Source: a bacterium
GTDB lineage: Bacteria; UBP13; UBA5359
Length of the DNA stretch: 9,972 nt
Reading direction: 5' to 3'
Assembly: GCA_028699365.1 (NCBI GenBank)
Contig: JAQVUQ010000069.1
Coordinates: 1-9,972, forward strand
Below the pieces are notes generated by a model. It saw nothing but the letters and a program-made list of their open reading frames with translations. It was not told the DNA's origin and did no database searches. Position numbers and translations under genes: made by a program. This document shows positions 1-6,151 of the stretch, in pieces (position 1 is the stretch's first letter; the number at the start of each line of letters is the position of its first letter).

Positions 1-5
1 GGTTG

Positions 6-1664
6 ATGGTAATAGATTACCTGGAGTCAAGAGTAGCCCAGGCACTGCAACTTCTGCAGGAAGAAGGTATCGTTTCCGCCGATATCAGAGCGGACGTGAT
101 CATAGAGGTTCCCCGCGAGAAATCGCATGGAGACTACGCTTGCAATATCGCGCTGCAGGCAGCCAAGGGCAGTTCCATGCCGCCCAGAATGCTGGCCGAA
201 GCCATCAGGCAGAGGCTGGACCTGGATCCCGACATTATCAGCAGCACGGAGGTGGCCGGACCGGGATTTATAAACTTCTTTATGTCCCGGAAAGTCCCGG
301 CAGATAACCTGAAACGCATACTGACGGAGAACGGAGATTACGGCCGCTCGGAGCCGGTGCCCGGCGAACGCGTGCTGGTGGAGTTTGTCAGTGCCAATCC
401 CACCGGTCCGCTGCACGTAGGGCACGGACGCGGCGCAGCCGTGGGCGATACACTGGCCAGGCTGCTCAAGGCCGCCGGCAGAGATGTCGGCAAGGAGTTC
501 TACATCAACGATGCAGGCACTCAGATGGAGATGCTGGGACGTTCCATAGACGTTCGTTACCGTGAAATTCTGGGAGAAGCGGTAGCAATGCCTGCAGACG
601 GCTATCACGGCGAGTATATAACCGGTATCGCCGGCGACATCTTTGAGCGGGAGGGCGATGTTCCGCGTAAGCTTCCCGAGGAGGAGCGAATAGCATTCTT
701 CCGTAAAATAGGTGAAAAACGCCTGTTGGCCGAGCAGCAGGAGACGCTGGCCAATTTCGGCGTGACCTTCGATACATGGTTCGGCGAGTGCGAGCTCTAC
801 GAGTCCGGTCAGGTGGAAGCGGCCATAGAGACCCTCAAGGAGAGGGGCTATGTTTACGCCAACGCCGATGCGCTATGGTTCAAAGCTACCGCTTTCGGCG
901 ATGACAAGGATCGCGTGCTGATACGCCAGAACGAGGTGCCCACCTATCTGGCCGCCGATATTGCCTATCACAAGAACAAGCTGGACAGGGGTTTTACCCG
1001 CCTGGTGGATATCTGGGGTGCCGATCATCACGGCTACATCCCCCGCATGAGGGCGTCCATACAGGCCCTGGGGTATCCCCCCGAGGCGCTGGAGGTCCTG
1101 ATAATACAGATGGTGCGCCTGATGCGCGGCGGCGAGCAGGTCATGATGTCCAAGCGTGCCGGGGAGTTCGTCAGTCTGGACGATATCCTGGCCGAGGTGG
1201 GACGCGATGCCGCCCGTTTCTTCTTCATCATGCGCAGTACCGACAGCCAGTTGGATTTTGATCTGGCCCTGGCGGTGGAGCAGTCCAACGAGAACCCCGT
1301 TTACTACGTGCAATATGCTCATGCTCGCATCTGCAGCCTGCTGTTCCAGGACGAGGCACGGAATTTGCAGCCTGATAATGCTGATCTCAGCCTGCTGCAG
1401 GAGCCGAGCGAAATAGAGCTGATGAAGAAGCTGCTGGATTATCCGCGGGAGATACAGGAGGCGGCCGGCAGCTTCGAGGTGCATCGCCTGCCCCGTTTCT
1501 CCCAGGATCTGGCGGCGCTCTTCCATCAGTTCTATAACAATTGTCGCATCCTGGGCGAGGATAAGGCCCTCTCTTCAGCCAGACTGGCACTGTGCAAGGC
1601 GACGCGACAGGTGCTGGCCAATCTGCTGGAGATGATGGGTATATCGGCTCCGGAAAGGATGTAG
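6..1664 (+). CDS. argS: Arginyl-tRNA synthetase (class I)
   Basis: This cytoplasmic enzyme attaches arginine to tRNA-Arg using ATP. Residue numbers count from the TTG at position 3. An N-terminal Add-1-type domain with the GDYACNIAL segment (43-51) is followed by the class I HIGH-type signature HVGHGRG (138-144) after SANPTGPLH. The second signature, MSKRAG, lies at 382-387. The C-terminal helical anticodon-binding domain begins near YVQYAHARICSLL and ends in LLEMMGISAPERM, as is usual for ArgRS. At about 552 residues it is full length for the family. ATG at 6 is chosen over the adjacent in-frame TTG at 3; the Shine-Dalgarno region lies off the window, so the choice is not certain. The next gene starts one base after the stop, so the two are probably co-transcribed. 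The function call is secure. Confidence 0.97.
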   Translation: MVIDYLESRVAQALQLLQEEGIVSADIRADVIIEVPREKSHGDYACNIALQAAKGSSMPPRMLAEAIRQRLDLDPDIISSTEVAGPGFINFFMSRKVPADNLKRILTENGDYGRSEPVPGERVLVEFVSANPTGPLHVGHGRGAAVGDTLARLLKAAGRDVGKEFYINDAGTQMEMLGRSIDVRYREILGEAVAMPADGYHGEYITGIAGDIFEREGDVPRKLPEEERIAFFRKIGEKRLLAEQQETLANFGVTFDTWFGECELYESGQVEAAIETLKERGYVYANADALWFKATAFGDDKDRVLIRQNEVPTYLAADIAYHKNKLDRGFTRLVDIWGADHHGYIPRMRASIQALGYPPEALEVLIIQMVRLMRGGEQVMMSKRAGEFVSLDDILAEVGRDAARFFFIMRSTDSQLDFDLALAVEQSNENPVYYVQYAHARICSLLFQDEARNLQPDNADLSLLQEPSEIELMKKLLDYPREIQEAAGSFEVHRLPRFSQDLAALFHQFYNNCRILGEDKALSSARLALCKATRQVLANLLEMMGISAPERM

Positions 1665-1665
1665 T

Positions 1666-2697
1666 TTGAAAGCAATAGTCTTTAACGCCCCCGGCAGTTA
1701 CTCGGTTGCAGAGCGCCCGCCTCGGCCCTTAAGCTATGGCGATGTCATGGTCAGGGTCGAGGCGGCCGGGCTCTGCGGCACGGATTTCCGCATCAACAAG
1801 GGAACGGCCCCGGCCGAATTTCCCGTTGTTCTGGGGCATGAATTTGCCGGCGTCATCGATGAGATAGGGCCGGGAGTCAGGCATTTCAACATCGGCGACA
1901 GAGTGTCCGTCGATCCCAACATCGTCAACTGTGCCGAGTGCGAGGCCTGCCGTCGCGGCCAGCCGCACCTCTGCGACAACATGATCGCCCTGGGGGTGGA
2001 TATAGACGGAGGCTTTGCCCAGTACTGCCGGGTACCCGTCAGCCAGGTCTATAAGCTGCCCGGGCAGATGGATATCGAGGAAGGTGCCATGGTGGAGCCC
2101 GTATCCTGCTGCTTGCACGGCATAGATCTGCTGGGATTGCGCAGCGGCGAGCGCGTGGCCATCATCGGCGGCGGGTTCATCGGCCTGGTTCTGCTGCAGC
2201 TCTGCCTGGAAGCCGGCGCTTCCCGTGTCATACTCTCCGATCCCAGCCCGGCCAAACTGAAGATGGCCATGCAGTTGGGAGCCACCGAGGCGGTGGGGCC
2301 CGAGCGTATTCACAGCCTTACGCAGGCTGAGTTTGAGGGTGGGGCGGATGCCGTTATCGAGGCCGTGGGTCGCACGGAAACGGTGGAGCAGGCTCTCAAG
2401 CTGCCGCGCAAGGGAGGCCGGGTGCTACTCTTCGGTGTGGCCCCGCAGGATGCACTGGTGAACTTCTCCCCCTACGATGTTTTCAGCCGGGAACTGAGTA
2501 TCATGGGATCGTTCGTCAACCCGTTTACCTTCTCCCGCAGCATAGAAGTCATTGCCTCCGGCCGGCTGAAGCTCAAACGGCTGGTAACGCATCACTTCAG
2601 CCTGGACGAGATAGCCGCCGGACTCAATCCCGACCCGGATATGATCAAGGGCATGGTTCTTCCGCAGGAGCGCTCTTCGAGCGCAGTTGTTGGTTGA
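1666..2697 (+). CDS. Zinc-dependent medium-chain alcohol/polyol dehydrogenase (sorbitol or threonine dehydrogenase-like)
   Basis: This is a 343-aa cytoplasmic oxidoreductase of the MDR superfamily. Catalytic zinc ligands are visible as C37 (in GLCGTD), H58-E59 (GHEFAG) and probably E144. The structural zinc loop has C89, C92, C95 and C103. The Rossmann fold has GGGFIGL at 168-174, and an acidic residue after strand 2 (SDP, D192) favours NAD over NADP. The TTG start is supported by AAAGGA (1654-1659), six bases upstream inside the end of argS, with only one base between the genes. The exact substrate cannot be read from sequence; sorbitol/xylitol-type polyols or L-threonine are the family options, and the neighbouring sugar genes favour a polyol. 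The last residues (ERSSSAVVG) are encoded by a repeat module and the stop codon lies in the repeat, so the natural C-terminus may have been replaced. Confidence 0.9.
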   Translation: MKAIVFNAPGSYSVAERPPRPLSYGDVMVRVEAAGLCGTDFRINKGTAPAEFPVVLGHEFAGVIDEIGPGVRHFNIGDRVSVDPNIVNCAECEACRRGQPHLCDNMIALGVDIDGGFAQYCRVPVSQVYKLPGQMDIEEGAMVEPVSCCLHGIDLLGLRSGERVAIIGGGFIGLVLLQLCLEAGASRVILSDPSPAKLKMAMQLGATEAVGPERIHSLTQAEFEGGADAVIEAVGRTETVEQALKLPRKGGRVLLFGVAPQDALVNFSPYDVFSRELSIMGSFVNPFTFSRSIEVIASGRLKLKRLVTHHFSLDEIAAGLNPDPDMIKGMVLPQERSSSAVVG

Positions 2698-2714
2698 TAG
2701 TTGTTGGTTGTTGG
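2670..2714 (+). repeat. Hairpin-heptad module 1
   Basis: A perfect hairpin GCGCTC-TTC-GAGCGC (2670-2684) and a 2-nt linker AG are followed by four heptamers, TTGTTGG, TTGATAG, TTGTTGG and TTGTTGG (2687-2714), then TT. The hairpin lies inside the last codons of the dehydrogenase gene, and the second heptamer contains its TGA stop (2695-2697). Module 3 is its inverted partner; their 30-bp heptad tracts (2687-2716 and 3101-3130) match at 26 of 30 positions. Confidence 0.85.
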
Positions 2715-2745
2715 TTTCGGGATTCCCATGCAAGCCTTCTTCTCA

Positions 2746-2790
2746 GCACCCTGCGGGTGCGGTTCAAAGTTCACTGTTCAATGTTCAACG
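2746..2790 (+). repeat. Hairpin-heptad module 2
   Basis: The hairpin GCACCC-TGC-GGGTGC (2746-2760) and linker GG are followed by four heptamers, TTCAAAG, TTCACTG, TTCAATG and TTCAACG (2763-2790), then TT. It has the same layout and spacing as module 1 but a different stem sequence and a TTCA-type heptad. Confidence 0.8.
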
Positions 2791-2856
2791 TTTTCAGGTA
2801 TATACTTTAAATATGCCCGCAGTGCTTCGGGGGGGACAGCTCCCTTTCCTTTTGCA

Positions 2857-2887
2857 CGCTGAACATTGAACTCCTGAACGTTGAACT
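2857..2887 (-). repeat. Degenerate heptad tract (module lacking its hairpin)
   Basis: On the minus strand four TTCA words occur: TTCAACG, TTCAGGAG (one extra base), TTCAATG and TTCAGCG. The place where a hairpin is expected (about 2888-2902) has no 6-3-6 stem. It is probably a decayed relative of modules 2 and 4. Confidence 0.5.
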
Positions 2888-2970
2888 CGTTCGCAATCGG
2901 CAGGATTTCCGGAAAAATTCCAGAATAAACAGGTATTGAACATATTGGCAACGACTGAACATTTGTGCGC

Positions 2971-2993
2971 AAGAGCGACAGAAAATCGCTTTT
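2971..2993 (+). terminator. Weak terminator-like hairpin
   Basis: An 8-bp stem AAGAGCGA / TCGCTTTT with one G-U pair and a 7-nt loop runs into a short T run. It lies after argS and the dehydrogenase and just before the promoter of the next operon, which is a sensible place for termination. The T tract is short, so it is only a candidate. Confidence 0.3.
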
Positions 2994-3000
2994 ATCCGTC

Positions 3001-3030
3001 TTGTTACTTTCCGGTTGCTGCTGGTATAAT
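3001..3030 (+). promoter_or_regulatory. Sigma-70 promoter with extended -10 for the pfkB-mtlD operon
   Basis: A perfect TATAAT (3025-3030) is preceded by TGG, giving an extended -10. TTGTTA (3001-3006) is a fair -35 at 18-bp spacing. Transcription would start near 3037, about 130 bases before the kinase start, giving a leader that contains repeat module 3. The same core, CTGGTAKAATAA, occurs before the tRNA gene. Confidence 0.6.
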
Positions 3031-3102
3031 AAGCTGACAGTTGATGGTTGAAAATTCCCATGCAAATTCTCAGGAGAAATGCCTGATAAACGGACAGGAA
3101 AA

Positions 3103-3147
3103 CCAACAACCAACAACCAAGAACCAACAACCGCGCCTGAAAGGCGC
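3103..3147 (-). repeat. Hairpin-heptad module 3
   Basis: Read on the minus strand: hairpin GCGCCT-TTC-AGGCGC (3147-3133), linker GG, then TTGTTGG, TTCTTGG, TTGTTGG and TTGTTGG, then TT. Compared with module 1 the stem differs at two base pairs, and both are compensated on the other arm (T-A to C-G and C-G to T-A), so the fold seems to be kept. It sits eight to ten bases before the Shine-Dalgarno site of the sugar kinase. Confidence 0.85.
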
Positions 3148-3165
3148 ATCCGGGGGAGGAGCAAC

Positions 3166-4104
3166 ATGCTTGAAGTAACTACTCTGGGCATTCTGGTGGC
3201 CGATGTGGTGGCCAAACCTGTGGAAGAGTTGCCCGATAAAGGCAAGCTGGCCCTGGTGCCCCAGATGGAACTGCACAGCGGCGGCTGTGCCGCCAATACC
3301 GGTATCGCCCTGGCCAAGATAGGCCTGAATACCGGTATCATCGGCAAGGTGGGCAACGACGGTTTCGGCGATTTCATGGTCAACGCCTGCAACCGCTACG
3401 GTCTGGATACGCGCGGCATAGTCCGCAGTCAGAGTATGAACACCTCCGCTACCATGGTCATGGTGGATTCCTCCGGTGAGAGAACCTTCCTCCATCATAC
3501 CGGAGCCAACGGCGACTTTGAGGAGAGCGACATCAATTATACGGTGGTGGCGCAGAGCAGTCTGGTGCATGTGGCCGGACACTTTCTCATGCCTAAATTC
3601 GATGGCCTGCAGGCCGCCGCTGCCCTGGAAAGAATCAGGAAAATAGGCGTCAAGACCTCGCTGGATACCGCCTGGGATGCCACCGGACGCTGGATGTCAC
3701 TGCTGGAGCCCTGTCTGAGTCATCTGGATATCTTCCTGCCCAGCCTGGATGAAGCTCAGCATATCTCCGGGCTGAAGGAGCCACGGGATATCGCCCGATG
3801 CTTCATGGACTACGGTATCGGCCTGGTAGCCATCAAGATGGGAAGCAAGGGCAGCTACGTCACCGACGGAGAGAATGAGCTGACCATGCCGCCGTTTGTG
3901 ATAGAAGCCGTGGATGCGGTAGGCGCCGGGGACAGCTTTGTAGCCGGCTTCCTGACCGGTATCATGCGCGGCTGGGATCTGGAGAAGACGCTGAAGTTTG
4001 CCAACGCCACCGGAGCCCTGTGCGTGACGGCTATGGGGGCCACTACCGGCATACGCAGCCTTGAGGAAACACTGGAATTCATGGAGAAGACACCGCTGAA
4101 GTGA
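3166..4104 (+). CDS. PfkB/ribokinase-family sugar kinase
   Basis: This 312-aa cytoplasmic kinase transfers phosphate from ATP to a sugar or nucleoside hydroxyl. The N-terminal signature is seen at HSGGCAANTGIALAKIG (37-53) followed by GKVGNDGFGDF (60-70). The C-terminal signature AVDAVGAGDSF (248-258) holds the anion hole GAGD (253-256), with D256 as catalytic base. The frame is open further upstream to 3079, but that part translates repeat module 3 as low-complexity TTNNQEPTT-like residues. The ATG at 3166 has a strong GGGGGAGGA site about five bases before it and starts where family similarity starts. mtlD begins seven bases after its stop. With a polyol dehydrogenase upstream and MtlD downstream, fructose is an attractive substrate, but ribose, 2-keto-3-deoxygluconate or adenosine are not excluded. 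Confidence 0.93.
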   Translation: MLEVTTLGILVADVVAKPVEELPDKGKLALVPQMELHSGGCAANTGIALAKIGLNTGIIGKVGNDGFGDFMVNACNRYGLDTRGIVRSQSMNTSATMVMVDSSGERTFLHHTGANGDFEESDINYTVVAQSSLVHVAGHFLMPKFDGLQAAAALERIRKIGVKTSLDTAWDATGRWMSLLEPCLSHLDIFLPSLDEAQHISGLKEPRDIARCFMDYGIGLVAIKMGSKGSYVTDGENELTMPPFVIEAVDAVGAGDSFVAGFLTGIMRGWDLEKTLKFANATGALCVTAMGATTGIRSLEETLEFMEKTPLK

Positions 4105-4111
4105 GGATGTA

Positions 4112-5284
4112 ATGAAGAAAGCCGTAATTTTTGGAGCCGGGAATATAGGCCGGGGCTTCGTAGCCCAGTTGCTGTACGAGTCCGGCTATGAGACCGTGTT
4201 TATAGACGTCAACCAGGAGCTGATCCGTCTGCTCAACGAGCGGGGCAGCTACGAGATAGAGATAATCGGCGAGGAGAACTATAGAGTGCCGGTCAACAGC
4301 GTCCGCGCCGTAGACGGGCATCAGGTGGAGGATGTCGCCGCTGAGATAGAGGGTGCGGCCCTGGTGGCCACGGCCGTGGGAGGCGGGGCTCTAAGGTATA
4401 TCGCTCCCACCCTGGCGGCCGGCATCGCCAGGCGCAGCGCCGCCGGCATAGAGGAGCCGCTGAATGTAGTCCTCTGCGAGAATCTATATGATGCAGACAA
4501 GATAATGCACGGTTACGTGCGGGACGCTCTGCCGCCCATGCTGCTCAATTATGCCGACCAGTACGTTGCTTTTGTGGAAACCGTGGTGGCCCGCATGGTG
4601 CCCGTTATGGAGGAGAGCTTCGATAACAGCGATCCCCTGCTGGTGGTGGTGGAACCGTACAAGATACTGCCGCTGGATGCCGCCGCCTGGAAGGGAGATT
4701 ATCCGCATATAGAGGGTTTCCTCTTCTGCGACAACTTTATCGCCTACGTGGAGCGCAAGCTCTTCATTCACAACGCCGGACATGCCCTGTCCGCCTACGA
4801 AGGCTATCTCAGAGGCTATCGCTTCATCTACGAGGCGGTGGAGGACGAGGATATCTGCCGCCGGGTACAGGGCGCCCTGCGGGAAGCACGCCTGGCTCTG
4901 GAGAAGAAGCACGGCCTGGATCGCCTGGGCCTGCAGGAGAACATCAACGATCTGCTGCGTCGCTTCGGCAGCCGCAAGCTTCGCGATACCGTGCTGCGGG
5001 TGGGACGCGATCCGCGCCGCAAGCTGGCGTCTATGGACCGGCTGGTAGGTGCGGCCAGAATGGCCGAAGAGTGCGGCATCAGCCCGCACTACATCGCCGG
5101 AGGCATAGCCGCGGCGCTGTGCTTTGCCCATCCCAGCGATCCGTCGGCCGTGGCTCTGCAGCAGGAGATAGCCGATAAGGGCGCGGGAGCCGTGCTGGAG
5201 AGCCTCTGCCTGATAAAGTCCGGCGAGCCCCTCTACGGCATGATAATGGAGCATTACGAGGAGCTTAAAGGCCGGAGCTCCTGA
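4112..5284 (+). CDS. mtlD: Mannitol-1-phosphate 5-dehydrogenase
   Basis: This 390-aa NAD-dependent enzyme interconverts mannitol-1-phosphate and fructose-6-phosphate in the cytoplasm. The N-terminus has the dinucleotide motif GAGNIGRGF (8-16), with an acidic residue after the second strand (FIDVN). The C-terminal domain has the polyol dehydrogenase catalytic motif K-x4-N-x2-H, seen as K216, N221 and H224 in KLFIHNAGH. The length is close to the usual 380-390. The start is supported by GAGGA (4103-4107), which overlaps the stop of the sugar kinase. No PTS mannitol transporter or mtl regulator is seen, so mannitol-1-phosphate may come from fructose-6-phosphate (mannitol synthesis) rather than from PTS uptake. 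This is inference. Other long-chain mannitol dehydrogenases such as tagaturonate or fructuronate reductases are less likely, given the GAGNIGRGF start and the length. Confidence 0.93.
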   Translation: MKKAVIFGAGNIGRGFVAQLLYESGYETVFIDVNQELIRLLNERGSYEIEIIGEENYRVPVNSVRAVDGHQVEDVAAEIEGAALVATAVGGGALRYIAPTLAAGIARRSAAGIEEPLNVVLCENLYDADKIMHGYVRDALPPMLLNYADQYVAFVETVVARMVPVMEESFDNSDPLLVVVEPYKILPLDAAAWKGDYPHIEGFLFCDNFIAYVERKLFIHNAGHALSAYEGYLRGYRFIYEAVEDEDICRRVQGALREARLALEKKHGLDRLGLQENINDLLRRFGSRKLRDTVLRVGRDPRRKLASMDRLVGAARMAEECGISPHYIAGGIAAALCFAHPSDPSAVALQQEIADKGAGAVLESLCLIKSGEPLYGMIMEHYEELKGRSS

Positions 5285-5286
5285 CG

Positions 5287-5343
5287 ATGGTGGATTTACG
5301 ACGCAGGCAGAGAGTGCAACCCGGGAGAGTGAACTGGAATTGA
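5287..5343 (+). CDS. Possible 18-aa leader ORF overlapping the LOG gene start
   Basis: An ATG two bases after the mtlD stop, with GGAG (5274-5277) nine bases upstream, opens an 18-codon frame. The arginine-rich peptide is MVDLRRRQRVQPGRVNWN. Its TGA stop overlaps the TTG start of the LOG gene (TTGA at 5340-5343). The LOG gene itself has only a distant GGGAG (12-base spacing), so ribosomes might be passed on from this mini-ORF. It is too short to support by composition and may be chance. Confidence 0.25.
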   Translation: MVDLRRRQRVQPGRVNWN

Positions 5344-6101
5344 GCAAGTATATCAGGCCCAGACCGGCCGGTAATAACGGGCACGAGGAGAGGCAGTATC
5401 TCATAGATGCCTTCACCAAGCAGGACACCTGGCGGATGTTCAGGATCATGTCCGAGTTTGTCAACGGCTTTGAAGAACTGTCCGATCTGCCGCCCGCCGT
5501 CACCATCTTCGGCTCGGCCCGCACTCAGCCGGGCGACGCCAACTATCAGTTGGCGCACGATATCGCCTATCGGCTGGCCGGGGACGGCTACGCCATCATC
5601 ACCGGTGGCGGGCCGGGAGTAATGGAAGCGGCCAACAAAGGGGCTATGGCTGCCGGCGGCGTCTCCGTCGGCCTCAACATAGAGCTGCCCCACGAGCAGC
5701 AGCCCAACGAGTATCAGACGCTGCCGCTCAGCTTCCGCTACTTCTTTGTCAGGAATGTTATGTTCATCAAATACGCCGTGGCTTTCGTCATTCTGCCGGG
5801 AGGCTTCGGCACGCTCTACGAGTTCTTTGAGTCTCTGACCCTGATCCAGACGCATAAGATAAAGCCCTTCCCCGTGGCTCTGGTCAACAGAGAGCACTGG
5901 CAGGGCCTGGCGGAATGGATTAACCGGCAACTGGTAGAGGAGGAGCTGATATCCCCCGCCGACACAGATATCTTCCACTTTGCCGATACCATAGACGAAG
6001 TAGCGGCCATAGTGGAAGCCGGAGTATGCCAGAAGTACCCCGATGCCGAGAAGTGCAACGTGGCCGCCGTATCGATAGAAGAGAACAAAGTTGAACCGTG
6101 A
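5340..6101 (+). CDS. LOG-family protein (TIGR00730-type nucleoside-5'-monophosphate phosphoribohydrolase)
   Basis: This 253-aa Rossmann-fold protein belongs to the family once misnamed lysine decarboxylase. Proven members cleave the N-glycosidic bond of nucleoside monophosphates (cytokinin riboside 5'-monophosphate in plants and some bacteria). The two diagnostic motifs are present: GGGPGVMEAANKGA (89-102) and PGGFGTLYE (153-161). R138 and K144 lie between them, where the family has conserved basic residues. An N-terminal extension (about 20-50, DTWRMFRIMSEFVNGFEEL) is common in the longer bacterial subgroup and supports the TTG start at 5340 over later Met codons. The TTG has only a poor Shine-Dalgarno site and overlaps the stop of a possible 18-codon ORF. 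The last codons and TGA fall in repeat module 4. The physiological substrate is unknown. Confidence 0.88.
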   Translation: MSKYIRPRPAGNNGHEERQYLIDAFTKQDTWRMFRIMSEFVNGFEELSDLPPAVTIFGSARTQPGDANYQLAHDIAYRLAGDGYAIITGGGPGVMEAANKGAMAAGGVSVGLNIELPHEQQPNEYQTLPLSFRYFFVRNVMFIKYAVAFVILPGGFGTLYEFFESLTLIQTHKIKPFPVALVNREHWQGLAEWINRQLVEEELISPADTDIFHFADTIDEVAAIVEAGVCQKYPDAEKCNVAAVSIEENKVEP

Positions 6102-6133
6102 ACGGTGAACAAGGAACAGCGCTCGAAGAGCGC
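6089..6133 (-). repeat. Hairpin-heptad module 4
   Basis: Read on the minus strand: hairpin GCGCTC-TTC-GAGCGC (6133-6119), identical to that of module 1, linker TG, then TTCCTTG, TTCACCG, TTCACGG and TTCAACT. The third heptamer contains the TGA stop of the LOG gene (6099-6101). The hairpin ends five bases before the GGAGGAG site of the deacetylase gene. Confidence 0.8.
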
Positions 6134-6151
6134 AATATGGAGGAGATAACC

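Larger units (their letters stand above)
2670..3147. repeat. 478-bp intergenic island bracketed by inverted 47-bp repeats
   Basis: The stretch between the dehydrogenase and the sugar kinase holds no convincing gene. Its two ends are inverted copies of the same design: a 15-nt hairpin at the outer edge, a 2-nt linker and a 30-bp heptad tract pointing inward (2670-2716 and 3101-3147), about 38 of 47 positions identical. Inside are a further same-strand module, a degenerate module, a direct repeat (ATTCCCATGCAA at 2722-2733 and 3054-3065, each followed within 1 or 6 bases by TTCTCAG), a weak terminator-like hairpin and an extended -10 promoter. No target-site duplication is obvious outside the ends. 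It could be a MITE-like element or simply two repeats that happen to face each other. Open frames here on both strands are low-complexity translations of the repeats. Confidence 0.6.

Noticed and set aside
873-1526. Minus-strand 217-codon frame (and another at 27-608)
   Set aside because: Both are opposite argS, whose signature motifs are unambiguous; the antisense proteins show no domain features.
2670-2684. Module 1 hairpin as an intrinsic terminator of argS and the dehydrogenase
   Set aside because: The stem is only 6 bp, lies before the stop codon and has no T run after it.
2687-3130. CRISPR-like look of repeated GTTG and CAAC words
   Set aside because: The unit is only 7 bp, is in direct contact without spacers, and there are no cas genes.
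3079-3165. Longer N-terminus for the sugar kinase (29 extra residues)
   Set aside because: The extra residues are encoded by repeat module 3, while ATG 3166 has a strong Shine-Dalgarno site and fits the family start.
2778-3392. Minus-strand 204-codon frame, plus others across 2592-3582
   Set aside because: They read through the heptad repeats, giving low-complexity runs such as LLVVGCW or PTTNNYQPTTN, and into the antisense of the sugar kinase. They are spurious translations of repeats.
4484-5524. 346-codon open frame on the minus strand
   Set aside because: It lies opposite mtlD and the start of the LOG gene, has no recognisable motif, and is explained by high GC and codon bias of the genes on the plus strand.
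6098-6151. GTG start at 6098 for the deacetylase
   Set aside because: It lies in repeat module 4 and gives unrelated residues; ATG 6152 has GGAGGAG at ideal spacing.
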